From positions 620,001 to 684,000 of the forward strand of contig JAQFVV010000280.1 in assembly GCA_028023455.1 (NCBI GenBank): 64,000 nucleotides of DNA, in the 5' to 3' direction. Source of the DNA: Epiperipatus broadwayi (Eukaryota; Onychophora; Udeonychophora; Euonychophora; Peripatidae). How positions within the stretch are numbered: the stretch's first letter is position 1; each line of letters begins with the position of its first letter. A program made the translations under genes and the position numbers. The notes under the pieces were generated by a model. It made no database searches. It saw only the letters and a list, made by a program, of their open reading frames with translations, and had not been told where the DNA came from. Positions 24,960-36,640 of the stretch are shown piece by piece.

Positions 24960-25760
24960 ATAATATGGGCAATTATTTGTGCAGATTGCTAACTTCATTT
25001 TTTTCAAAGATAGTAGAGATATAATTGTCTGAAAGTTTGTAATGACGGTATATTATAAGATGTGATATGTTGGACTATTTCCATCATTTATGAGTGAATG
25101 TTGAATGTATAGAAAAATTTTAAACTTTATTTAAACTTTCCAAATATAAACAACTTGTTAGTAAAAGCACACAAATAGACAAAACATGTTAGTAATTATA
25201 CAACGTTTTGAGTAGTATTATTTTCCATTCTTCTTCAAGTGTTGCTGGCCTATATGCATAGCGACAATATTCGCTTAGAAGTTGAACTCGCACCTTTAGA
25301 TTCTTGAATATTGAATTTAAGGCAAACACTCTACCATCTGAGCTTTGACAGAATAGTTCAGTTGGTAGAGCGTTTGCCTTAAATTCAATATTCAAGAATC
25401 TAAAAGTGCGAGTTCAATCTCTAAGCGAATATTGTCGCTGTGCATATAGGCCAGCAACACTTGAAGAAGAGTGGAGAATAATACTACTCGAAATGTTGTG
25501 TAATTACTAACCTGTATTATCTATTTGTGTGTTATTATTAACAATTTATTTATATTTGGAAAGTTTAAATAAAGTAGAGATATAATTTTATTCACTAGAA
25601 AATAATTTTTAAATAATAATTCATTGATGCACAGACACAATATACTTAAACATGAGAAATTATTTGTTCAGACTACTAACTTTTTTATTTTAATTTTTGA
25701 AGATAGTAATATAATTTTATTTTCTGAAAAATGATTTTATTATAATAATTCATTAACTCT
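24960..25760. repeat. Direct duplication, one copy split by the SINE pair
   Basis: Unit 1 runs from about 24965 to 25026 and resumes at 25588-25630. Unit 2 is about 25655-25757. Both contain AATTATTTGT, CTAACTT, AAGATAGTA, ATATAATT and AATAATTCATT in that order. Unit 2 lacks the SINE pair and therefore shows the empty site. Confidence 0.7.
25027..25572 (-). mobile_element. Palindromic SINE pair inserted as one unit
   Basis: The left arm (25125-25344) and the right arm (25355-25574) are near-perfect inverted copies around a 10-bp centre at 25345-25354. Each arm holds the tRNA-like head (A box AGTTCAGTTGGTAGAGCG; B box GTGCGAGTTCAATCTC on the right) and the body of the SINE seen at 712-1000. 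Only the left (minus-strand) copy keeps the 3' tail out to 25027. The whole block is flanked by identical 15-bp direct repeats, AGTAGAGATATAATT, at 25012-25026 and 25573-25587, so it was inserted in one event. The extra inverted copy is at the 5' end of the minus-strand SINE. Confidence 0.85.
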
Positions 25761-26339
25761 TTGAAATCCAGGTGGACATTTTTAATTCTTAGAAAAATTT
25801 ACCCTAATTCTAATAACTTAGATATTTTATGTTTGAATGTAATAAATATAAAGACATACATTACAAGAAAGGTCATATATGAAAGAATGTTATGAACTGT
25901 TAAAATAGTCATTTCATAAAGAAAAAGTTAAGAAAAAAAATATTTTAAATAGTTTTAAGAATGTTTATTTTTATACTGATTCACAAATCCTAAATTTTGA
26001 AATTCAAATGATAAAATGACAATTTCATAAACAGCTTCATCACATCCGTCACAAAATTACAAAAAAAAAAAAGGTATATTGGAAATCTTATCTGAGGTAA
26101 TTTTTCACTGAGAAAATTACTAAAACAGCTGCCTTGCTGTGGCTCATTTTCATTCTAGAGCCAGATGTGTTCATTTGTGCAAAAGTATCTATTAATAATA
26201 TGAATGGTTTTTAATGAGAAAAAAGTAACAGAACAGTGTATTAAAAATATATATATATCAAACTCATAAAAAATAAAATGAATAAAAATAAATCAATAAA
26301 GATAATTTTTTTTTTATTATGAACAATGATTACATGTGT

Positions 26340-26623
26340 GGAAGAAAGATTGGGTTCAAACACATGGTGCTGTAAGCCAGAAAGTCTGTATAAAATGTCC
26401 TATATTACATGAGATTCCAGTTGTGTAGAATAAACTTGTATATAAATATATTTATTATTTTGTATAAAAGATATGAAGAAAGGCTGAGTTCAAATACATG
26501 GCACTTTAACATAGAGTGGATGGATTGAGGAAGCCAGAAAGTCTGTGTAAAACATCCTATATTACATGAGATTCCAGTTGTGTAGAATAAACTTGTACAT
26601 ATATAAAGATACATTTGTTTCAC
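26340..26623. repeat. Tandem duplication inside piggyBac, period 157 bp
   Basis: Two direct copies share GCCAGAAAGTCTGT, then CCTATATTACATGAGATTCC and AGTTGTGTAGAATAAACTTG. The shared TATATTACATG starts at 26401 and at 26558. Copy 2 has about 30 extra bp. It lies downstream of the transposase stop on the minus strand. Confidence 0.8.
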
Positions 26624-26649
26624 CTAAAACTTCAAAAATCATGAGATTA

Positions 26650-26914
26650 CAAAAATTGCAACAAGAGTACAATGTTACTATAATTATGTGATAAATGAAC
26701 AATCATATAAATAAAATTATGTATCTTACCTATTGCAAAGTAGAAAGATGATTGAGTCACGGTCAATGGTGTCGTAATTTGTAGAGAAACATCTAATAAA
26801 AAAAAAAATCAAGATTATAAAATTGCAACAAGAGTACAATGTTACTATAATTTTGCAATAAATGAACAATCATATAAATAAAATCATATATCTTACCTAT
26901 TGCAAAGTAGAAAC
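26650..26914 (-). repeat. Tandem duplication with splice-site-like edges, period 167 bp
   Basis: Two copies share TTGCAACAAGAGTACAATGT (from 26656 and 26823) through TTACCTATTGCAAAGTAGAA. On the minus strand each copy shows TACTTTGCAATAG followed by GTAAGATA, a consensus 5' splice site. The segment between the two copies is preceded by a T-rich tract ending ATTAG, a good 3' splice site. That outlines a possible exon of about 62 nt (roughly 26738-26799). Confidence 0.7.
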
Positions 26915-26965
26915 ATGGTTGAGTAAGGATGGGTAGTGATGTGTTGTGACTGTGAGGATGTATAT

Positions 26966-28701
26966 TTAGAGAGGAACTTGAGCTGCTCCACTGTTATGAT
27001 AAACAGCAAAACAATCTCTTTGCACAATGGAATAGATCCACATGCCGCACAGCCAAAGATTGTTGTGTGCCGAATTTTGTTTCTCCAACAAACAACACAC
27101 CTTTTTCCTGGTGTCGTTCCAGTGTGCAGATCAGAGATGATATGGTGGGCGATAGGAGTGAGATTTTCACTTACTGAAGGCTTCAACTTCCTGGAGGAGA
27201 AGTCACCAATAAGGTTTTTTGATAAAGCTATCCTATACTCCAGATGTGATTTAGGCCTCAATTGTTTTTAGGCCAAATATAAAGTATATAAAATGTAGGA
27301 ATTAGTAATAGCTGTATCAAAGCAATGCCAAAATAAGCGCATAGGCCAGCCCCTTGACTTTCTATCCCAACCATACACAGAGCGCTTCTGGTTGGCTAAA
27401 TCAACCCCACCCATGAAGCAGTTGTATTTTTTTATTGCAATTGGACATGGATATGTATGTTTTGAACCATCTTTATGTCTCGTATTTACAGTATAATTCC
27501 CAGATGGTGGATAAGCATTATTTAGCATAACAATTGGCTTCTTATCCATCCAAACTAGAATTTCAAGACCACTGTGTATAACAGAATAAAAGTCTCCTCT
27601 ATTCATCTGTTTATAATTTTTATATTTATTGCAAATGCTATCTGGAGTATCCCTTCTATCAGCTTTCAGTGTGCCACAGCAAGAGATTTTACTTGCAGAT
27701 AGCTCTTGAGCTAATTGTGGGCTAGTAAAATATCTGTTACAAAAAATAATGATTCTGTTTTGAAGATGTGGCAAAACAACTGAAAGCACTGCTCGGGTTC
27801 CCAGATTCAGGCTGGCATTCAAAGTTGCATTTTTGCCTTTGTACAACTCCATATGGTATACATATCCATTATGGCTATCAGCACAAACCCACCATCTGAA
27901 GCCTCTCTTTACCGGTTTTGAGGCATCAAACTGTTTCATCACATTACGACCCTTGAGTTTGGTAATTGCCTCATCAACTGCTATTTCTTGGTGCATCTGA
28001 TATGCAGCTTTGAAGTTAACATTACAGTGATCTATAATAGACCTGATTTTATAAATTCTATCAAACTTATCACTAATAATTGTTGGCATGGTTTTACTAT
28101 CACTAAAATGTAAATTGCCTAAAATTGACATAAATTGATTGCGGGTCATAACTTTAGCAAGTCCAAGCTGATGCAAATATTCATCCATAGACCAAATGAA
28201 TTCAAACTTGGTCATGTGTGATACACTATTCGTATTTATAATCATGCCAAAAAATGCATCTAGCTCACAGGGCGACAGATTACCCCAATCTCGAACTTTT
28301 TTCCATTCAACAGCATATTTATTTGTCTCAGCATGTATGTATTCATATAATTTTTTGTCAAATAATAAATAAAAAAAATCAGTAATTGCATATTTATGGG
28401 TGATGGGAAAATTTAGCCCAGGAGACTTAGTAAATGTTTCGATTGCCATGCGTGACACTTGAATGTTATCCAGAAACATATCGGAATCCAGTTGAGATGA
28501 CGGTCCAGACGTCGGTTCAGTAGCCATCCTGACATTTACTGATGACTTAATTTTTTTATTTTTGGGTGATGCAGCTTCTTCATCATCTGAACTATCAAAA
28601 AGACATTCATTGGATGAGCTGCTAGAGGAAGGCCCAGAATCGAAGACGTCTTCAATAGGAAAATCTGAATCGGAATCAGAACTCAATTCGCTGGTATTCA
28701 T
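26966..28701 (-). pseudogene. piggyBac transposase pseudogene (PGBD4-like)
   Basis: The start at 28701 (MNTSELSSDSDSDFP) opens an acidic, serine-rich N-terminus, as usual for piggyBac transposases. The catalytic core follows: HQEIAVDEAITKLKGR gives the first Asp (residue 243) and FMGGVDLANQ gives the third (residue 434). The second position, normally D in the D-R-Y/F-F-T-S motif, is Asn here (CNRYFTSPQL, residue 322). An in-frame TAA at 27268-27270 follows residue 477. The frame then continues into the C-terminal cysteine-rich zinc domain (KRCVVCW, GCAACGSIPLC). A frameshift at about 27012-27020 precedes the expected CFAVYHN block, whose frame ends at a stop at 26966-26968. At least three lesions make it inactive as a transposase. 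Confidence 0.92.
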
Positions 28702-28959
28702 TGCAAAATAACTTTTTTACGTATCTAAAATGCTAAAAATAAAAAAAATAAAAAATTTTAAGTACCCTTCACTAAAATATTCATAAAAAATCTAAAAATT
28801 ATCACAGAGAAAAAATTCTTACATATTTTCGTAGAAAACAAAATGGCGCAAAAAAAGACATAAGTCCCGTATGTATGACGTTTATCAATTATGCACAAAC
28901 TCAGCTGAAAGTCGTAATTTCCGGTTAGTCAAACAAAAGTCGTTTTGTGGGTCAAAGGG

Positions 28960-29699
28960 TAAGAGCTAAAAATTCTTGGATTGAAACTCATCTTATTACT
29001 TCTGATATTTGAATGCCACATGATTTGATTATTATTATGAACATGTATTGATAAAGGGATCAACTATTGTTTTAATGCTAATTATGAAGAAGATAAAGAT
29101 TCTATTGAGACCATTTAACTTAATTTCTGTTAGATAACTGCCATTTGTATTGAAATTAAAAAAAAAAAAATTGAACCAATACTCTATCTGCTTCAAAAGT
29201 TCCTTCACATAATTTAAAATGGCTTTTGTATTTTTTTTTTTAAGTTTTAAAAGAAAGATATCAACGTTTTATATTTTATTATTTAATGTAGTAAGAGTAT
29301 GTGATATAACACACATACTAGCTTAATTTAAAAAAAAAAAAGATCTGTGATTTTATTTGCAATAGATTTTAGTTTTAAAATTTATTTTCTTTTGATATTT
29401 TTTAAAAAAAATCTTTTGTAAAAATAGTCTAATTAAAAAAAAAAAACGTTTATTTTTAATCCTTTTGGAAAAAGCAGTTTAATTTGGGAAAATTTTAATT
29501 ACATTCCTGTTTCTTTTAGTTTCAATTATAATCTATTGAAAATTTATTTTTAAAAGCGAAGATTTAATTTTGTATTAATTAATTTTTAAATAAGATAAGC
29601 CCTGATCAGAATTTTTAATTAAAATTAAGTGGAGGTAGAGATTTATTCTAAGCTAAAATTTCTAATAAAAAAAACAAGGAAGATTACGCAGGAGTTAAG
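28960..29699. other. Non-coding AT-rich stretch
   Basis: A-rich and T-rich simple sequence; no gene or element recognised. Confidence 0.5.
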
Positions 29700-30130
29700 A
29701 GAGCATATAAATGGCCCAAAAGTTTCGGATTTTTTTATTATTGGCTTGACCTAGATTATTCTGCTGGAGAGGAGTATTGACTGCTTATTCTGCTGAATCA
29801 TTATTATTCAGTTATATTAGTCTGCAGAGAATCTGTTGAAATAAAAATACTGACTTCTAATTGCTAAGTAGCAATCATCTCCCCAGAATGCTAAAATTAT
29901 AAGCTTTGCAGAATATCTACAATATGCTCTGCTAAACCTATTTAAAGACAGACTCCTGATCCCAAACTGTTCCCTCTAGTCATGCCATGAAAGCCTAACT
30001 TGAACTGATCCAAAATATGCCTTTACACTTGCTGCCCTGAAGAGATAAAGCCACCTGAATATTGAACTCAAAATAACTGTACACACTCATTGAAGGACTC
30101 ACTGGACTCTGCTTTACTGTAAGATAAATA
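29700..30130 (+). promoter_or_regulatory. TATA-like site with GC-richer downstream segment
   Basis: CATATAAATGGCCC (about 29704-29717) is a TATA-like context. About 400 bp of more balanced base composition follow, ending in TTTACTGTAAGATA, a possible 5' splice site near 30118. This could be the promoter and first non-coding exon of a transcript, or an LTR. No open frame supports a protein. Confidence 0.3.
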
Positions 30131-31094
30131 TTTTGTAATCTTTTCAGGGTATAAATCTAATTAAATTCTCCGCTTAATCTGAAAGTAAATGTATCATCTA
30201 ATTTTTTATATTTCTTTAATATTATCTTTATTGTATGTGTTTGCTTTTATTTCTTGTTGGGTGTAATATCTCTCAGTTTTGAGACTATATATTAGTGATT
30301 TTAAACTTTTGTATTGGAGAGTGTATTGCGAGTTATATTTTAGGTGCTTAATATGTTTTATTTTATTTTATTACTAACCTTTGATAAACACTTGGACAGA
30401 TATTAATAGTTTTTTTTAGCTCATCTGTTCCCATTTTATTATCCTGTAATTAATTTTAAATGTTTAATTTGTGCTTCCTGCAAATTGCAAATGTTTTGGC
30501 TGGCAGTTTATTGTCTGTAGTGTTCAGGTTTTCTGAAATTGGAGATTTTGTTTCTTCTTTCTAAGATTGCATAAGATCGCAATTGTTTCTCATGTGTTCT
30601 GATCTTGTATTTGAAATCAACTGTGAATTGTCTTAAAAGTGGTATATCATGAGCTATCCTGCAGGCATGTGATGTTCTTGATGTGTTATTTCAGGCCAAG
30701 GAATGCTGGCCCGCGCTGTTTCATTGATTTCCTACACGACCCTATTTTTTTGCTATCTCTGAATTAGGAAGCTAGAATTTTTTTTTTTTTTTATAAATTG
30801 CCAGCAGGAAGATATTAGGAATTTCTTTTAAATTTGTGAGAAAACAAATTTTATCTGCCAGGGTGTTTAATATTTGTATTACTCATGTACACTCTCTAGA
30901 AAATATGATGTGAAATTAGGTCAAACTTTCTTATTGTGTTTGACAATCATTTACTTAAATATTTTGTTGAATTTAATAAATCTTAACATTTCTTTTATAA
31001 ATACTTTGACTGGCATTTGTCTCTCTGTCTTCTTTCTCAATTGTCTGAACAAGCTTAAAGATCTCTTTCTCTCTCTCTCTCTCTGGTTTTAACC
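30131..31094. other. Non-coding stretch with CT microsatellite
   Basis: No gene seen. A (CT)n run lies at about 31065-31084, just outside the 3' end of the LINE that follows on the minus strand. Confidence 0.5.
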
Positions 31095-31099
31095 AGTGC

Positions 31100-32786
31100 C
31101 AATCATCATTCATCATCATTAACTTTTTATCACAATAAATTAAATTTTTCATGCGATGTGATACACTGTGACTTCTTATACGGAATCAGAAATCTCTCGG
31201 CAACAATGCCCAGAGAAACATGTTAGCCACTATACCTTCCCTTTCCATTCCCCACCCTAAGTTTTCCCATATTCTGCTTCATCCCATTTCCACAACATAA
31301 TCTTTGTCAACTCCATGGCCTTTATATCTAATTCCCCCTTATCTTTCCCCAAACCTAGCATAAAAATCAATAACCCACCTTCTGTATAATCACTTTCCTT
31401 ATATTTATTCTTCCACAACACTATTATTTGTATCTTTTCTGCTTTCAAGCAATTACATTCAATTAACAAATGCCTAATATTTTCTATGCCTTCCTTACAC
31501 ATCTTGCAGACTAAATCACCCATGTTTTCTCATTTATGTGTATAATCCCCTGTTGCTAAAGATCCCATTCAAGCCTTAAACACTAAACTATTTTCCTTGC
31601 TATTATCATACATTAACTCACACCTAATATTCTGTTTACTTCTATATATATTTAAACTCTTTTTACTCTCTATACTAGTTCTCCAGCTCTCCAGTTCCCT
31701 ATTCTTTATTAATGCATCTATTCTTCTATTCCATTCCTTATCACTATAACACTCAACAATTCTCTTAACACAATCATCCCACCTTTTGTACAAGTATACT
31801 GACATAAATTCTTTATCCAAATCTTCTGCGTATCGCATTACTTTCCTCACCCATCTTATTACTTGCCCTTTATTACAATTAAATACAATTTTGGCTATTC
31901 TTTTATTATCTATAAACTGCAATCTACCAAACATTTTCATTTTGCTTTTTGCATCCCTCATATAAAACCTTGACCATCCTATTTCTCCTTGAATTGCCTC
32001 CTTTGCCATCCACACATCATATCTAATGCATGTTTTCTATTTCTCTTTGTACTTTTTCCAAGTAATCTAATACCCCTTTACTAACACATAAAGTATCATT
32101 ACCATATGTTAATCCTGCTACCACCACTCCCTTCCATACAATTCTAGCTACATCATATTTATTATATGAAAACACTGTTAATTTCTTTATCAATCCTTTT
32201 TTTTTTCTTTGCTTCATTTATCAATTTTTTCTCCCATTCATCCACACAATTTCTCTGATTACTTAAAATGATTCCCAAATAGTTATATCTATTCACCACA
32301 TTTAATTTTACATCCCCCAATAAAAGTTCTTTGTCTTCTCTTTCCCCAATATTAATCATCATTACTTTTGATTTTTCTTCACTAAACTTAATCCCCATCT
32401 CTTTAACCACCCTTGCGCATGTCCTCAGCATAACTTCCATATCTGTCCTTCTTTCTGTGCACAAAAAGACATCATCTGCAAATAAAAGATCAGATAATGT
32501 ATATATTTCATTGCTACCTATTAATGGTATCTCTATCCCTCTTCCTAATCTTTCTATTGCTCTCTCCATTTCTCTCAAATACAACAAAAACAAAATAGGT
32601 GATATTAGGGCATCCTTGCCTTAATCCCACCCCATTTTTAACTTTAACTGATTTTATATTCCCTAATTGATATGTATAGTAATTATTTTCATATAATTTC
32701 TTTTATAATATCTACTAAAGCTCCATCCATTCCCTAATTTACTAAACTTACTCATAATCTATATCTATTTACTCTACCATATACCT
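31100..32786 (-). mobile_element. SGNH-type LINE, 3' third, extra copy
   Basis: The minus strand holds the end of the reverse transcriptase and the 3' end of the LINE, ending in an (ATG)n-like tail at about 31107-31130. The sequence 31148-32785 is homologous to 32795-34475, part of the adjoining copy in the same orientation. Its 5' limit falls just after the reverse transcriptase A motif and joins directly to the 3' end of the other copy. That other copy lacks the tail, so the pair looks like a tandem duplication or unequal exchange, not two independent insertions. Confidence 0.85.
31257..32630 (-). pseudogene. LINE ORF2 C-terminal half, copy 1
   Basis: Visible on the minus strand, in order: the polymerase C motif LLFADDVFLC (FADD codons at 32471-32482), then KFSEEKSKVMMIN, YNYLGIILS (thumb-side block), and a C-terminal cysteine-histidine finger CKMCKEGIENIRHLLIEC of the form C-x2-C-x8-H-x4-C. 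This finger is typical of the Jockey/I/CR1 side of the LINE tree. The reading is split over several frames (32593-32162, 32217-32023, 32015-31569, 31523-31257), so frameshifts and stops have killed it. Confidence 0.88.
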
Positions 32787-33079
32787 TCTCTGTGATGTGA
32801 TGCACTGTGACTTCTCCTTAAACGAAGTCAGGAATCTCTCAGCAGCTATGCCCAGAGAAACCTGTTAGCCACTTTCCCTTTCCATTGTCCACCCTAAGTT
32901 TTCCCATAATCTGCTCCATCCCATTTCCACAACATAATCTTTGTCAACCCCATGACCCTCATATCTAAATTCCCCTTATCTTTTCCCAAACCTAGCATAA
33001 AAACCAATAACTCACTTTCTGTATAATCACTTTGTTCATATTTAATCTTCCATAACTTCATTATTTGTACCCTTTTGCT

Positions 33080-34740
33080 TCCAAGCATTTACATTGATGC
33101 AACAGATGCCTAATATTTTCTATGCCTTCCTTACATAACTTGCAGACTAAATCACCCATATTTTTTCATTTATGTGTATATTCCCTTGTTGCTAAAGATC
33201 CCATTTGAGCATTAAACAATAAATTACTTTCCTTACTACTATCATAAATTAACTCACACCCAATGATCCGTTTACTTCTATATATATTTAAACTCATTTT
33301 ACACTCCATACTAGTTCTCCATCTCTCCAATTCCCTATTCTTTATTAATGCATCTATTCTTCTATCCCACTCCCTACCACTATAACACTCAACAATCCTC
33401 CTAACACAATCATCCCATCTTTTGTACAATTATACTGACATAAATTCTTTATCCAAATCTTCTGCATACCGCATTACCTTTCTCACCCATCTTGTTACCT
33501 GCTCTTTACTTGTAACCCAATTAAATACTTTTTTGGCTATTCTTTTATTATCCATAAACTGCATCCCTCATATAAAAACTTGACCATCCCATTTCGCCTT
33601 GAATTACCTCCTTTGCTGTCCAGACCTCTGCATCTAATGCAGTCTTCTTACTTCTCTTTGTACTTTTTCTAAGTAATCTAATACCCCTTTACTAACACAT
33701 AACTCATCATTTAATCTAATACCCCTTTACTAACACATAACTCGTCATTTAATCTAATACCCCTTTACTAACACATAACTCGTCATTGCCGTATGTTAAC
33801 CCTGCTACTGCAATTCTCTTCCATACAATTCTAGCTACATCATATTTATTATATGAAAACACTGTTAATTTCTTTATCAATCCCTTTCTTTTCTTGATTT
33901 CATTTATCAATTTTTTCTTTCATTCATCCAAGCAATTTTTTTTATTACTCAAGATGATTTCCAAATAACTATATCTATTCACCACACTTAATTTTATATT
34001 CCCCAATAAGAAATCTTTGTCTTCTCTTTACCCAGTATTCACCATCATTATATTTAATTTTTCTTACACTAAATTTAATCCCCATATCATTACCCACTCT
34101 TGTGCATGTCCTCAACATAACTTCCGTATCTTCTCTTCTTTCTGCACACAAAAAGACATCATCCGCAAAAAAAAGACCCGACAATGTATATACTCTCTTG
34201 CCACCTATTAACAGTATCTCTATCCCTTATTCTAGTTTTTCTATTGCTCTCTCCATTTCACTCAAATACAACAGAAGCAAAATAGGTGACATAGGGCATC
34301 CTTGCCTCAGTTCCATCCCATTTTTAACTTTTAACTGATTCTATATCCCCTAATTGTTATGTATAGTAATTATTTTCATATAATTTTTTAATAACACCCA
34401 CCAAAGCTTCATCCATTCCCAGATTTGCTAAACTTATCCATAATCTATTTCTCTTCACTCTATCATATGCCTTCTATATCTATAAAACTCATATATAACT
34501 GTTCTACCTGAATTCCTACTCATATCCATAAGTTGTGTAACTACAAATAAACTATCTCCTATATGCCTATTTGACCTATAACCTCCTTGCATTTCCCCCA
34601 CTACATTATTTTCTTCCATCCATTTTGCAGCTCTTCCAGCCACCATATATGAAAAAACTTTATATAAAACTGTTGTTACCGCTATCAGTCTATAATTATT
34701 TACCTTTCTATGATCCTTATCTTTTCCTTTAAATAATCTT
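33080..34740 (-). pseudogene. LINE ORF2 reverse transcriptase, main copy
   Basis: The fingers region is readable near 34740-34450 (VAGRAAKWMEENNVVGEMQG followed by GYRSNRH). The A motif near 34495-34475 is frameshifted: SFIDIE is in one frame and KAYDRV in the next. The C motif is FFADDVFLC (FADD codons at 34158-34169). A tandem expansion of 38 bp (33675-33788) interrupts the part that matches 32060-32110 in copy 1. Other blocks follow at 33429-33166 and 33088-32894. Multiple frame changes mean no functional polymerase. Confidence 0.85.
33675..33788. repeat. Three tandem copies of a 38-bp unit inside the LINE
   Basis: The unit begins AATCTAATACCCCTTTACTA at 33675, 33713 and 33751, with one A/G difference. 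The corresponding place in the other LINE copy (near 32065-32100) has a single unit, so the expansion arose after the two copies separated. Confidence 0.93.
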
Positions 34741-35376
34741 ACTCTCGTATTACTTCAACTACCCAGAAAAACTCTTCTGTGACATCTTATTAAAACATGA
34801 TAGTAACTTTACTTTTGCCCTATGCCCTAAATTCATTACCATCTCTGCTGCCCATCCATCTAACCTTCTTGCCTTATCACTTCTCAATTTCTTCCCTGCC
34901 TCATTCAGTTCATTTTCTGTAAACCTAATATTCCCATTACTATATGCTTCATATTTTCTACCCCTCTGTCCTTAACATCTAACATCTTTTCTACAACCGT
35001 TACATAACTATTCAATGTTCTCTTTAATTCTTCACTAGATCTACACTCTCTCTCCCCTAAATTTCTCCTTTTAATGTAATTCCAAATTTTTTTACTCCCA
35101 TCTCTTCCACTTTTATTAATATCATTCAATAATTTACTATTTAGTTTCATTCTCTCTCTATAATTATCTATTTTAACTAACTTTGCTTTTCTAAGTACTT
35201 TTCCCATTTAGCATTAATATCTTTTTCACTTTCTTTGTTCTTTATAGCACTTTTATATTCTCTGCATGCTTTCCCCCTCTCTTTTACACTTTACTATCTC
35301 TCATTTTTCTATTACTTTTATTCTTCTGAATATTCTCACATAAAACCCTATTTGTCACTTTTTCTATTTCATCACA

Positions 35377-36303
35377 TCAGTCCCCATACTCATTTCCAAC
35401 CAACTCTTCCATGGTTTCTTCAACTTTTATTTTATACTCGTCTAACTTATTCTTATCATTCACTCTCCATCCACATCTTTCACTATTGTTTCTACTTTTA
35501 TTTTTATTTTCCATCACATTACTAACCATTTCAATTACAAAGAAATTATGATCACTATTACATACTCTCTCTTCATTATCAAACACCTTAATTTTCCGTA
35601 CTTTATTCAATCCCTCTTTCTCTACCAATACATAATCTATTGTGTGGGATATATTATTTCTAGACCATGTGTATTGTCCCTCATAAACCTTTGATAAGTT
35701 TCCAATGCTCAAGTTTACTCTCTGACAAAAGTTCTTCAAAAGCTGTCCATTCTTATTATCTACATCATCAATTTCTTCAATATGTCCATTCATATCTCCT
35801 GTAACCATTATTCTCTTTCCCTTTTCTTTAAAACTCTGTATATATGCTTTTTTTCCACTCCATTATAGTTTGAGTATCTCCAGTAACTATATAAACTATA
35901 GCCACCATCCATTCTTATCTTCCCAACCTTATTTCAAACCACAAATGTTCTTGGCATTTAACAGTATTTAAATATTTTTTTGATATAACACCTATACCAC
36001 CACCCGTTTTTCTTTCTCTTTTTTATTTATACCCTGCCATACCAAATCTTCCAAAAAAGGTTCTTCTTCCTCTCTTAGATGTATTTCCACTACTGCTAAT
36101 ACCTCAACCTCTTCATTTTTAATTGCTTTGTTTAATTCCTGCCACTTTTCTGGTCTCCTACCACCTTGCATATTCAAATACCCAATTTTAACAATTTTTT
36201 CTTTCCTAACTACTCTTTTATAAATTTTTTTGATTCTTTCTTCACCATTATGTTTATAAATAACTTGTTTACCATTAATTTTACAGACCCATTCCATCTC
36301 CAC
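35377..36303 (-). pseudogene. LINE EEP (apurinic-like) endonuclease domain
   Basis: This is the endonuclease that nicks target DNA for LINE insertion. The N-terminal block IGYLNMQGG and the block EVLAVVEIHL (where the catalytic Glu of the ETHL motif would sit) are at 36303-35992. The second frame at 35808-35377 carries VTGDMNGH (GDxN motif), YTWSR, TIDYVLVEK and CNSDHNFF (SDH motif), which are the expected order and residues for EEP nucleases. A frameshift near 35990 separates the halves; a GGGIGV block is readable in the alternative frame there. The domain order is intact but the frame is not. Confidence 0.87.
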
Positions 36304-36640
36304 ATCTACATTTTTATCTAAATCAATTGTCCTTTGTTTATTCCTTACATCCCTTCCATTCTTCTTCTTTTTAATAATACTACAATTTAAAATCCCACCC
36401 CCCTTTACAAGTTTCCCAAACTACATTCTTTATAAATCAGACTCCTTAAAACTTAACTTCCTTGTTTCCCTAAGTCCAACCCATCTTTACTATATAACTC
36501 CCTCTTCCCAATAAAAAAATCCCACACATCAACAAATGTAACATCATTTCTCTCACCCAATTCTTTCAATCTCTCATTTATAGAACCTGCCCTATCTAAT
36601 ATATACATTTTATCAAATCTTGGTAATAATCCAACTATTC

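Larger units (their letters stand above)
25757..28959 (-). mobile_element. piggyBac DNA transposon, inactive
   Basis: The left end follows a TTAA (25753-25756) and reads CTCTTTGAAATCC. The complement of the right end reads CCCTTTGACCCAC. This is the CCCTTTG type of terminus used by piggyBac elements. The right target site has decayed: GGGTAAG stands where GGGTTAA is expected. The element holds one transposase gene on the minus strand and about 1.1 kb of non-coding DNA between the gene's 3' end and the left terminus, including two tandem duplications (26340-26910). The transposase is broken, so the copy is not autonomous. Confidence 0.85.

Noticed and set aside
25012-25587. Penelope long terminal repeats as the explanation of the palindrome
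   Set aside because: The arms are tRNA-headed SINE copies and contain no hammerhead or Penelope coding sequence.
26966-28701. piggyBac transposase as a domesticated host gene
   Set aside because: It still lies between recognisable termini and has a stop, a frameshift and a catalytic change; no sign of selection for a full protein.
35235-35525. Plus-strand open frame rich in F, Y, L, S and H
   Set aside because: Antisense of the A/G-rich LINE; composition artefact.
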